DNA of 39,374 bases from contig CAUBIP010000005.1 in assembly GCA_958436045.1 (NCBI GenBank), forward strand, positions 1-39,374, read 5' to 3'. The position numbers were made by a program, and so were the translations under genes. Below, piece by piece: positions 33,724 through 39,374 of the stretch. The DNA comes from an uncultured Oscillospiraceae bacterium. GTDB lineage: Bacteria; Bacillota; Clostridia; Oscillospirales; Oscillospiraceae. The notes under the pieces were generated by a model. The model worked only from the letters and a program-made list of their open reading frames with translations, did no database searches and was not told the DNA's origin. How positions within the stretch are numbered: position 1 is the first letter of the stretch; every line of letters starts with the position of its first letter.

Positions 33724-33883
33724 GTGGGTTTCCTCCTTGGAAAAAATTAAGTACGCGTATAAAAAAGGTGAAGTTGCCCGAACATAGTTATACCTTTCGG
33801 AGCACCTTCACTCAAGCAGCGCTGAGTGATAGTTGAAGCCCGTGCGCGCAGCACTTCGTTACAGCTATCAGTCTTCACTTGTC
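33724..33883 (-). ncRNA. Candidate riboswitch or attenuator leader of ssnA
   Basis: The predicted transcript starts near 33883. It can form a long hairpin whose base is UGAUAG (33870-33865) with CUAUCA (33832-33827) and whose tip is GUGC/GCAC. A short hairpin at 33826-33811 follows, then an intrinsic terminator: GUGAAG (33811-33806) and CCGAA (33800-33796) pair with UUCGG (33782-33778) and CUUCAC (33773-33768), followed by a six-U run at 33766-33761. A second GUGAAG at 33878-33873 could pair with the same CUUCAC and so act as antiterminator. This is the layout of a riboswitch. It does not fit the consensus of the riboswitch classes I know. Confidence 0.65.
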
Positions 33884-33889
33884 ATACTA

Positions 33890-33918
33890 ATTATAATCGA
33901 CGAAAAAATAATTTGCAA
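33890..33918 (-). promoter_or_regulatory. Promoter of ssnA-ygfK
   Basis: Minus strand TTGCAA (33918-33913), 17-base spacer, perfect TATAAT (33895-33890). The sequence GTATGAC (33887-33881, minus strand) lies at the predicted start and resembles sites near gntR and the corrinoid gene. Confidence 0.75.
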
Positions 33919-34191
33919 TAGAAAAACAAATTTTTGCCCCGGGCATTATTCACAAAAAAGGCAGCGACGTTTTGAGCATGATGCAAAAAATACAATATTT
34001 TCACCGATAATGAAGAAAAAAACGATGTATTTACGGTTTGAGACAAATATTTACTCGCTGAATTGTAAATAACTGCTAAATTCTGGGCGTGACGCGTGGT
34101 ATTCTCCCGGCATCCCAGCATGGAACGTTTGTAAAACGTAAAGTCTGTCCTGCGCAGAGGGAAAAGCGGTGTTGAAATTTTTGGGTAGGGG
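33919..34191. other. AT-rich intergenic spacer, nothing recognised
   Basis: Between the divergent ssnA and HAD promoters the sequence is AT-rich, with several A runs and no convincing reading frame, RNA gene or long repeat. Its composition contrasts with the GC-rich flanks. Confidence 0.6.
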
Positions 34192-34220
34192 TCGAAATTC
34201 TGCAGGATGTGTGCTATAAT
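34192..34220 (+). promoter_or_regulatory. Promoter of the HAD hydrolase gene
   Basis: Perfect TATAAT (34215-34220) with extended -10 TGc; weak -35 TCGAAA (34192-34197), spacer 17. A small CACCGC/GCGGTG hairpin (34243-34260) lies in the leader. Confidence 0.65.
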
Positions 34221-34273
34221 CAGGCCAGAACTAAGTACATGGCACCGCCGCTGCGCGGTGTGGGGAGAACGAC

Positions 34274-35134
34274 ATGGAGATAAAACTGATTGCCTTCGAT
34301 TTGGACGGCACACTTTTGCGGGAGGATAAGACGGTTTCCCCGGCAAATCAGACGGCGCTGCGGGCGGCAGCTGCACAGGGTATCTTCCTTGTCCCGGCGA
34401 CGGGGCGCATCTACCCGATTATCCCGGAGCAGGTGAAGCAGATGCCGGAGATTCGGTATTTTATCTGCGGCAATGGGGCTTCGGTGTATGACAAAACGGA
34501 GCTGCGGGAGCTCTATTCTGCACAGATTCCGTTAGAGCGCACGCTGGCACTGTTTTCCTATATTGACCGGCAGCCGTATCCGGTTATCTATGATTGCTAT
34601 GCGGATAACTGCGCCTGGACCTCGCAGCGGCATTATGAGTCGGCGGATACGTACATTACAAATATCTATTCAAAAGAACTCTTTAAGCGATTTCGGCGGG
34701 CGGTGCCGGAGTTGGCGAACTATATTCGGCAGCGGGGCGGCCCGGTCCAAAAGATACAGCTGTATTTCAAAGAGCCAGGGGATCGCGTCGGCCTGGTGGA
34801 CCGGTTGGCGCGGGATTTTCCGGATATTCAGGTCAGCTCTTCCATTTCCAATAACCTGGAGCTCAACTGGAAGGATGCCGGTAAGCATACGGCGCTGCGG
34901 GTGCTGTGCGACCATCTAGGCCTCTCTCTGGGCGACACGATGGCACTGGGCGATGGCAGTAATGATATTGGGATGCTAGAGGCGGCTGGCGTCGGTGTGG
35001 CGATGGAAAATGCAGCACAGAATGTCCGCTGCGCGGCAGACAGCGTGACAGCCTGCAACGAATGCGACGGCGTGGCGCAAGCCATTGCCCGCTATTGCCG
35101 GGCTGCAGTGCTGCAGCGCAGTGCGGCCCAATAA
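34274..35134 (+). CDS. Cof-type HAD-IIB phosphatase
   Basis: 286 residues. Motif I is FDLDGTLL with Asp9 and Asp11, motif II a Thr in VPATGR near 41, and motif IV LGDGSNDIGMLEAAG near 228. The type IIB cap lies between. Such enzymes remove phosphate from sugar phosphates or flavin and pyridoxal phosphates; the substrate is not predictable. It lies between the ssnA-ygfK unit and the regulator but on the opposite strand, with its own promoter and terminator, so a link with that pathway is uncertain. Confidence 0.92.
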   Translation: MEIKLIAFDLDGTLLREDKTVSPANQTALRAAAAQGIFLVPATGRIYPIIPEQVKQMPEIRYFICGNGASVYDKTELRELYSAQIPLERTLALFSYIDRQPYPVIYDCYADNCAWTSQRHYESADTYITNIYSKELFKRFRRAVPELANYIRQRGGPVQKIQLYFKEPGDRVGLVDRLARDFPDIQVSSSISNNLELNWKDAGKHTALRVLCDHLGLSLGDTMALGDGSNDIGMLEAAGVGVAMENAAQNVRCAADSVTACNECDGVAQAIARYCRAAVLQRSAAQ

Positions 35135-35140
35135 ATGCAG

Positions 35141-35187
35141 AAAGACGGCGCGGCTGTCAGCTTCAAGCTGGCGGCCGCGCCGTCTTT
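35141..35187. terminator. Bidirectional terminator between HAD and gntR genes
   Basis: Perfect 14-bp arms (35141-35154 and 35174-35187) with an inner CAGCTT/AAGCTG stem and A and T runs at the ends. Confidence 0.9.
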
Positions 35188-35218
35188 CCCGTTCTGCCTG
35201 GGGGATGCAGCGCTTTCC

Positions 35219-35962
35219 TTAATAGTAACGGGTCACGCGGCGCTCGCAGAAGTGGATGACATTGGGGTTGTAGTACTCCCGGTTGATCATCAGGGGGTGA
35301 TTGTCCTTATCCATCGAGGTGGATTCAAAGAAAAGGATCGGTGTGCCTTCGTCGAGCTCCAGCGCCGCGGCGACCTCGCCGGTGGCAGCGATGGGGAAAA
35401 TATCGACGACGTCGAAGGCAATATCCGGGAAGTTGAAACGCTCCTGCAGAATGTTAAAAATACTGGTCTCATCCATGGGGTACTGGAACATCTCGTCGGT
35501 GACAAACTCATGGGTATAGTAGTTCATGCCGTAAATGGCGGGCTTTTTGTTGCCAAGGAAGACTTTTGTCACCCGGTAGAGAGAGTCGTCCTGCGTCTGC
35601 AGCTTTCCGGCGATCTCCGGGTCTGCTGGGACGCTTTCGACCCGCCCGTTGATGACCGAGGGTGTCAGGCCGATCGAACCGATGAGCTCTGTAAACGGCA
35701 TACCCTCGGAAATGCGGCAGGACAGATTGCTGACGACCTGATTGATGATCGTTCCACGGCCCTGGATCCGGGAGATATAGCCCAGATTTTCCAGGTTGGC
35801 CAGCGCGTCGCGTACGGTTGTCCGGCTGACGCCAAACATCGCGGCGATGCCTTCCTCTGAGGGAATGGCGCCGTCCTTAAAATAGCCGCTTTTGATCATC
35901 TTCTTCAATTCATGCCGCACGATACTGGCGGCGCTGTTCCGACGGATTCGTTTCACCTGCAT
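35219..35962 (-). CDS. GntR-family regulator with UTRA effector domain (HutC-like)
   Basis: 247 residues. The N-terminal winged helix has IPSEEGIAAMFGVSRTTVRDALANLE (split: IPSEEGIAAMFG, then VSRTTVRDALANLE) near 30-60. The remaining part is a UTRA ligand-binding domain (LYRVTKVFLGNKKPAIYG near 115; TPILFFESTSMDKDNHPLMI near 210, shown in parts). UTRA regulators respond to small metabolites of the pathway they control. The ATG at 35962 has AGGAG eight bases upstream, while the longer frame to 36004 lacks a site. Lying next to the corrinoid methyltransferase genes on the same strand, it probably regulates them. Confidence 0.9.
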   Translation of the reverse strand: MQVKRIRRNSAASIVRHELKKMIKSGYFKDGAIPSEEGIAAMFGVSRTTVRDALANLENLGYISRIQGRGTIINQVVSNLSCRISEGMPFTELIGSIGLTPSVINGRVESVPADPEIAGKLQTQDDSLYRVTKVFLGNKKPAIYGMNYYTHEFVTDEMFQYPMDETSIFNILQERFNFPDIAFDVVDIFPIAATGEVAAALELDEGTPILFFESTSMDKDNHPLMINREYYNPNVIHFCERRVTRYY

Positions 35963-35991
35963 AGCTTGACTCCTTACGCAAAATACTTCCA

Positions 35992-36004
35992 ATAAGTAAT
36001 ACAA
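35992..36004. promoter_or_regulatory. Possible GntR operator upstream of gntR
   Basis: ATAAGTAATACAA matches ATAGGTAATACGA at 38445-38457 in the corrinoid gene leader at 11 of 13 positions. GTMATAC cores also occur at 33881-33887 (ssnA start) and 38575-38569 (minus). The number is suggestive but the motif is short. Confidence 0.3.
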
Positions 36005-36205
36005 TACGATGTTGACCGAATAGTGTTTGCTTTAAATATAGCACGGTTCAGAGAAAAAGGCAAGGATAAAATCAACCAAAAAACACTGCACAAAGACCGA
36101 ATGCTGCCCGCCGTGAGGATCTTGCCGCAGACAGCAGCGGGCGTGGACGGCTTCGGCCAGGCGCGCTGCGGGAGACCTGGAGGGAAAGTGCGGGCAGAGT
36201 AGAAG

Positions 36206-36233
36206 AACGGCAGGCGGTGAGCCGCCTGCCGTT
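36206..36233 (-). terminator. Hairpin terminator after the methyltransferase gene
   Basis: Perfect 12-bp arms (36206-36217 and 36222-36233) with a four-base loop; the minus-strand tail is only pyrimidine-rich. The rest of the gap to gntR (36005-36205) holds no recognised feature. Confidence 0.75.
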
Positions 36234-36246
36234 CCGGACAGTTGAA

Positions 36247-37638
36247 TTAGCAGTAGACACCGTCGCCGGGGATCGGGATACCCAGGTCCTTGGCATACTG
36301 ACGGAACTGCAGGTACTTCTCCTTGTACTCGGGAATGGGCTCGAGCGTGGAGATGTTGTACAGATCGCGGAAGGAGCAGCCCTTCGGGGGATCGTACAGA
36401 TCGTTTTCGAACTTCGGAATAACTTCCTTGCAGATACGGTTGGCGTCTTCCAGGCTCAGACCAGCAGCGCCCTTGAAAATCGCAGCATTGTACCATGCGC
36501 AGATGGGGGTCAGATGGTTCTTCTTGGAGCCGCCAGCAGCACGCGGGCTGATGGTGAAGGCCTGGCCGGAAGCGGAAGCAGCGGTCATACCAACGATGGA
36601 TTCCAGGAAGAACATATCCGTCATCGGGCCGGAGACCTGGTTGATGGTCTTCATCAGCGGGATTCTGGAGTTGCGGCAGATCGCCTGGGTCGCCATGGAC
36701 TGGGCCCAAACGCCGATACGACCGCAGTTACCAGCATAACGCAACTCGTAGGACGGGGAACCGGGCAGGCCAGCGCCGCAGATCGGGAACTGCAGCAGGT
36801 CGGTCGCGATGGAAGCGATCGCGGTTGTCTCGGGACCGCCGGTGTAACCGCCGACCATAGTGGGGGATTCGGAGCGGACAACGCCACCCAGTTCGTACGC
36901 CACGAAGCACTTATGCAGGGTGGTGTAGTTGATCTTCAGAGAAGCGGGGTTCAGGCACAGAGCCAGCTGCGGCTGCTCATACAGGTTGAACGCTGCGAGG
37001 AAGCCGAAGTGGGTGGAAGCGCTGGAAACCAGGGAGTTGGGCATGCCTGCGCGGCCTGCGCGCCACTGAGCTTCCTTACGCATATGATACTCGTAGATAC
37101 CAGCAAAGGTCTCGTAGGGGGAGTCAGCCAGCAGCGGGCTGCCCATGACGGTGTCCAGAGACGGGCCTTCCTGCATATCAACCAGCGGGCAGGTCACGAT
37201 GCCTTCGACCAGCGGGATGTACAGCTCTTCGTCCATCTGGATGGACAGGGGAGCAGTAAAGATGGGCTCAATGCCATCGGAAGGTCTGCGGCACTGGATG
37301 AGCTTCTGCTCGGTGCCGTGGCCCAGGGTGAAGTGGTCGATGACCTTGTTGAATTCACGCTTGAGCTCGTCCTCGTTGACCTTGATGACTGTCTCGGTGT
37401 CGGGGCAGAAGAAGCCCAGACGCAGGGCAGCTTCCCAACCGGCCTGGAAGAAGCGGTCCGCCAGCTCGGGGTCGGTGTTGACGGGGTTGTTGGGATCGCA
37501 GGTGCCCAGCAGGTTGTACTTCTTCGCAACTTCCTTCAGGGTACGCGGAACAATCTTCTGGTCCCAGTCTTTTTCGAGGACACGGTCACCGGTGCGGGCT
37601 TTGTCCAATGTACGAAGTATTTTCTTATGTTTTTCCAT
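36247..37638 (-). CDS. MtmB-family corrinoid methyltransferase lacking pyrrolysine
   Basis: 463 residues, close to archaeal monomethylamine methyltransferase MtmB (about 458). Shared landmarks are the N terminus (TGDRVLEKDWDQ, cf. a similar KxGxxxxxxDWD start), AGRAGM at 194-199, VGGYTGGPETT at 262-272 and the C-terminal CSFRDLYNISTLEPIPEYKE. MtmB enzymes carry pyrrolysine, encoded by UAG, at position 202. By hand alignment that position falls near residues 228-232 here (ALCLNPAS), with an ordinary amino acid, and there is no in-frame TAG. The role should be transfer of a methyl group from an N-methyl compound to the corrinoid protein encoded just upstream; the substrate is unknown and probably not monomethylamine. 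AAGGAG precedes the ATG. Confidence 0.85.
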   Translation of the reverse strand: MEKHKKILRTLDKARTGDRVLEKDWDQKIVPRTLKEVAKKYNLLGTCDPNNPVNTDPELADRFFQAGWEAALRLGFFCPDTETVIKVNEDELKREFNKVIDHFTLGHGTEQKLIQCRRPSDGIEPIFTAPLSIQMDEELYIPLVEGIVTCPLVDMQEGPSLDTVMGSPLLADSPYETFAGIYEYHMRKEAQWRAGRAGMPNSLVSSASTHFGFLAAFNLYEQPQLALCLNPASLKINYTTLHKCFVAYELGGVVRSESPTMVGGYTGGPETTAIASIATDLLQFPICGAGLPGSPSYELRYAGNCGRIGVWAQSMATQAICRNSRIPLMKTINQVSGPMTDMFFLESIVGMTAASASGQAFTISPRAAGGSKKNHLTPICAWYNAAIFKGAAGLSLEDANRICKEVIPKFENDLYDPPKGCSFRDLYNISTLEPIPEYKEKYLQFRQYAKDLGIPIPGDGVYC

Positions 37639-37723
37639 TGTGCTTACTCCTTACGTATTAAATCTAGATGAAATTCAGATTTGCGATTGAATAGGGGTAA
37701 CTCCCGGTGGTGCACACAGGAGA

Positions 37724-38392
37724 TTACACTTCGCTGATAAGACCGGACTGCGGTGCAGCTGCCATCAGGCGATCCGCCATCTTAACAGCCAGGTCAGCCG
37801 TACGGGAGTAGCCGTCCGCACCGATCTTTTCCGCATAGTCGGGGTTGATCGGGCCGCCGCCGATGGCAATGTGGAATTTGTCACGCTTGCCTTCGTTGGT
37901 CAGACGATGGATGAGCTCTTCCATGTAATACTGGGAGGTCGTCAGCAGGGAGGATACCGCGATGATGTCTGCATTTTCAGCAACTGCCGTGTCGATGAAC
38001 TTGTTGGTGGAAACGTCAGTGCCCAGGTCAACGACTTCATAGCCATTGACAGCCAGCTGCGTCGCAACCAGACTCTTGCCGATGTCGTGCAGGTCGCCCT
38101 TGGCGCAGCCGATGACGATCTTGCCCTTGAAGGCGCTGTCAGCACTCTGCATATAAGGCGTGCAGGTCTCGATCAGAGCTTTCATGCAGTCGCCGCCAAG
38201 CATCAGCTCGGGCAAAAATGCGATCAGATTGTTGAAGTCTTCGCCCAGCTGGTTCAGCGCGGGAACGCCAGCGTCGGAGATGATGGCCTGGGGCTCAACG
38301 CCGTCTTCCAGTGCCTTCTTGGTGAGCTCTACGACCAGATCTTCGTCACCGTCATAAACGGCTGTTTCGATTTCTTTCAAAAGTTCTTGCAT
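37724..38392 (-). CDS. Methyltransferase cognate corrinoid protein (MtmC/MtgC-like)
   Basis: 222 residues. An N-terminal four-helix cap (1-88) precedes a B12-binding Rossmann domain with the base-off signature D100-x-H102-x-x-G105 (GDLHDIGKS), the SSLLTTS loop near 147-153 and IAIGGGPI near 176. His102 would bind cobalt. It carries the methyl group from the MtmB-like protein to an acceptor methyltransferase that is not in this window. ATG at 38392 with AGGAGG upstream is preferred over the longer frame to 38461, which begins inside the leader. It precedes the methyltransferase gene by 85 bases, the same order as archaeal mtmC-mtmB. Confidence 0.92.
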   Translation of the reverse strand: MQELLKEIETAVYDGDEDLVVELTKKALEDGVEPQAIISDAGVPALNQLGEDFNNLIAFLPELMLGGDCMKALIETCTPYMQSADSAFKGKIVIGCAKGDLHDIGKSLVATQLAVNGYEVVDLGTDVSTNKFIDTAVAENADIIAVSSLLTTSQYYMEELIHRLTNEGKRDKFHIAIGGGPINPDYAEKIGADGYSRTADLAVKMADRLMAAAPQSGLISEV

Positions 38393-38436
38393 GTGTGTTG
38401 TTCCTCCTGTCAATTGTTGTAGACGGATGTTATTTT

Positions 38437-38472
38437 GAGATGTCATAGGTAATACGACCACATGACAATCTC
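38437..38472 (-). promoter_or_regulatory. 5' hairpin of the corrinoid-methyltransferase mRNA
   Basis: GAGAT-U-GUCAU (38472-38462) pairs with AUGACAUCUC (38446-38437) leaving one bulged base, with an inner GGU/ACC pair around a six-base loop. It starts about seven bases from the predicted transcript end, which suits mRNA protection, or it is a DNA dyad bound by the GntR protein. Confidence 0.55.
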
Positions 38473-38485
38473 ACGTTCTGATATC

Positions 38486-38513
38486 ATAATACCTTTTTTT
38501 TGAAAAAAGTCAA
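38486..38513 (-). promoter_or_regulatory. Promoter of the corrinoid-methyltransferase operon
   Basis: Minus strand TTGACT (38513-38508), 16-base spacer, TATTAT (38491-38486); start near 38479, leaving a leader of about 87 bases. Confidence 0.7.
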
Positions 38514-38578
38514 TATCTGGATGCGTATTTTTTGGCCATCCTTTTAATTTTGGCTAGAATGTCCAAAAGTATGACGAC

Positions 38579-38594
38579 CAGATTGTGCAATCTG
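38579..38594. promoter_or_regulatory. Palindrome upstream of the corrinoid-methyltransferase promoter
   Basis: CAGATTG (38579-38585) and CAATCTG (38588-38594) form a 7-bp dyad about 100 bases upstream of the predicted start. A candidate binding site for an unknown regulator; the surrounding spacer (38514-38700) is AT-rich with no gene. Confidence 0.4.
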
Positions 38595-38707
38595 CGAACA
38601 AATCGGGGCTCCCTCTGCGATAAAACCGGGAATTGCTTGTAGTTTGGGCGGCGATATGATATGATGCAGCCAGAAAAATTGCAGCGCGCCTGCTGCTGTC
38701 CAAAGAA

Positions 38708-38735
38708 TTGGACATACTTTGTGCTATCATAGAAT
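38708..38735 (+). promoter_or_regulatory. Promoter of the small ORF-truA unit
   Basis: TTGGAC (38708-38713), 16-base spacer, TAGAAT (38730-38735). The -35 is the right arm of a GTCCAA-AGAA-TTGGAC dyad (38698-38713). Confidence 0.5.
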
Positions 38736-38760
38736 TAGCTCGAAGACAGGAGGTCGTGCA

Positions 38761-38898
38761 ATGATGCAGTGCTCTATTTTATATGTACGGGGACATGTGG
38801 AGGTTTATGACATGGCGGGGCGTTTTTTGTTCTCTGCCGATACCCGCCAGGAGGCGCTGCAGGAGCTGCGAGAGGCGCAGGAAGGGGAACGGCGATGA
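38761..38898 (+). CDS. Small hypothetical protein, translationally coupled to truA
   Basis: 45 residues starting MMQCSILYVRGHVEVYDMAG and ending in a charged helix (EALQELREAQEGERR). AGGAGG lies six to seven bases before the ATG. Its stop overlaps the truA start (ATGATG around 38895-38900), a layout seen for coupled translation. The N-terminal part looks like a short beta structure. I do not recognise the family and see no signal peptide or membrane segment. Confidence 0.65.
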   Translation: MMQCSILYVRGHVEVYDMAGRFLFSADTRQEALQELREAQEGERR

Positions 38899-39374
38899 TG
38901 CGGAATTTCAAAATGCTGCTGGCCTATGACGGCAGCCGCTACCGGGGCTGGCAGCGGTTGGGCGATTCGGACCGGACGATCCAGGGTAAGCTGGAGGCGT
39001 GCCTGACGGCGCTTTTGCAGCAGCCAGTGCAGGTCTCTGGGGCGGGGCGGACGGATGCCGGGACCCATGCCATAGGGCAGGCGGCCTCCTTCCGGGCTGA
39101 GACGGCGCTGCCTGCGGCGCAGCTGCTCCGGCAATTGCGCGCCCGGCTGCCGGAGGATATCGGCGTGCTGGACCTGCAGGAGGCCGCGCCCCGGTTCCAT
39201 GCGCGGCTAAACGCGGTGTGCAAGACGTATCGCTATCGCGTCTGGGTCAGTGACCAGCCCTGCGTCTTTGACCGGAAGTATGTGTATGTTTGCCCGGGGG
39301 CCTATGATCTTGCGGCCATGCGCCAGGCGGCGGAGACACTTCTGGGCAGTCACGATTTTCTCGCCTTCAGCGCC
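38895..39374 (+). CDS. truA: tRNA pseudouridine synthase TruA (5' part, cut by window end)
   Basis: The first 160 codons are present and the frame is open to the window edge. FKMLLAYDGSRYRGWQR at the N terminus and GAGRTDAGTHAIGQ near residues 50-63, with the catalytic aspartate, identify TruA, which makes pseudouridine at tRNA positions 38-40. Further support is FHARLNAVCKTYRYRVW near 100. Start is ATG at 38895 or 38898, with GGGGAACGG upstream; it overlaps the 45-residue ORF. Confidence 0.93.
   Translation, partial: MMRNFKMLLAYDGSRYRGWQRLGDSDRTIQGKLEACLTALLQQPVQVSGAGRTDAGTHAIGQAASFRAETALPAAQLLRQLRARLPEDIGVLDLQEAAPRFHARLNAVCKTYRYRVWVSDQPCVFDRKYVYVCPGAYDLAAMRQAAETLLGSHDFLAFSA

Noticed and set aside
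32215..33750. A 511-codon plus-strand open frame
   Set aside because: Antisense to ssnA, which has clear amidohydrolase motifs and a proper start; no support for the plus frame.
33724..33883. Known purine, TPP, glycine, lysine, SAM, THF, guanidine or cobalamin riboswitch upstream of ssnA
   Set aside because: I compared the sequence with the conserved cores I remember and found none of them; it is therefore reported as an orphan candidate.
36247..37638. Pyrrolysine-containing (UAG read-through) MtmB
   Set aside because: The frame has no internal TAG; its only TAG-like possibility would be the stop, and that is at the natural C terminus.
36217..37671. A 484-codon plus-strand open frame
   Set aside because: Antisense to the MtmB-like gene; no motifs and low-complexity composition.

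Overview
The window is high-GC bacterial DNA from a spore-forming Clostridia lineage. The evidence is a spoIIGA-sigE pair with a Spo0A-like promoter, together with Rex, DUF951, DUF2325, RarA and many AGGAGG-type ribosome binding sites. An anaerobic gut-type member of the Oscillospirales would fit, but the rank below class is inference. No rRNA, tRNA, CRISPR array, insertion sequence or phage gene was seen. Coding density is high, and transcription units are separated by strong hairpin terminators.

Left part (1-16.6 kb) is mostly chromosomal housekeeping and envelope functions. It opens with three interlocking inverted repeats and a stand-alone protein resembling the methionine-synthase activation domain. 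A promoter-driven stretch of hairpins (possible small RNA) follows, then an MBOAT acyltransferase with an SGNH partner for surface-polymer acylation. On the minus strand come a eukaryotic-type glycogen branching enzyme, an AAA/DUF4143 ATPase and endonuclease IV. On the plus strand come cardiolipin synthase, endonuclease III and a NimA-like flavoprotein. Next are a CapA-like phosphoesterase (minus) and a plus-strand unit of GH25 lysozyme, EamA transporter, amidohydrolase and threonine aldolase-like enzyme.

Middle part (16.6-29.2 kb) holds a membrane histidine kinase with its OmpR-type regulator and DUF523 protein (minus). It continues with rarA-DUF951, spoIIGA-sigE, rex and a DUF2325 gene whose promoter carries GTTAGC/GCTAAC dyads. 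A minus-strand run then carries a YczE-like membrane protein, RsmE, a SpoVB-like flippase and a hypoxanthine/uracil-type DNA glycosylase. A decayed ABC transporter closes this section; deletion has reduced it to the start of the ATPase and the end of the permease.

Right part (29.2-38.5 kb) is the most interesting. YgfK (a large flavin/iron-sulfur oxidoreductase) and SsnA (an amidohydrolase) form a minus-strand unit; both belong to the gene set linked to anaerobic purine and uric acid breakdown. ssnA has a promoter followed by a leader of about 160 nt with an aptamer-like fold and an intrinsic terminator, which suggests a riboswitch or attenuator. Beyond a HAD phosphatase lie a GntR/UTRA regulator and a corrinoid protein plus methyltransferase pair in the order mtmC-mtmB. 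The methyltransferase resembles monomethylamine methyltransferase MtmB but has no in-frame amber codon, so it is a non-pyrrolysine homologue of unknown substrate. These genes share a distinctive codon bias, shown by near full-length antisense open frames opposite ygfK, ssnA and mtmB. I infer that they form a corrinoid N-demethylation and nitrogen-heterocycle catabolic locus. The window ends inside truA, preceded by an overlapping 45-residue ORF.
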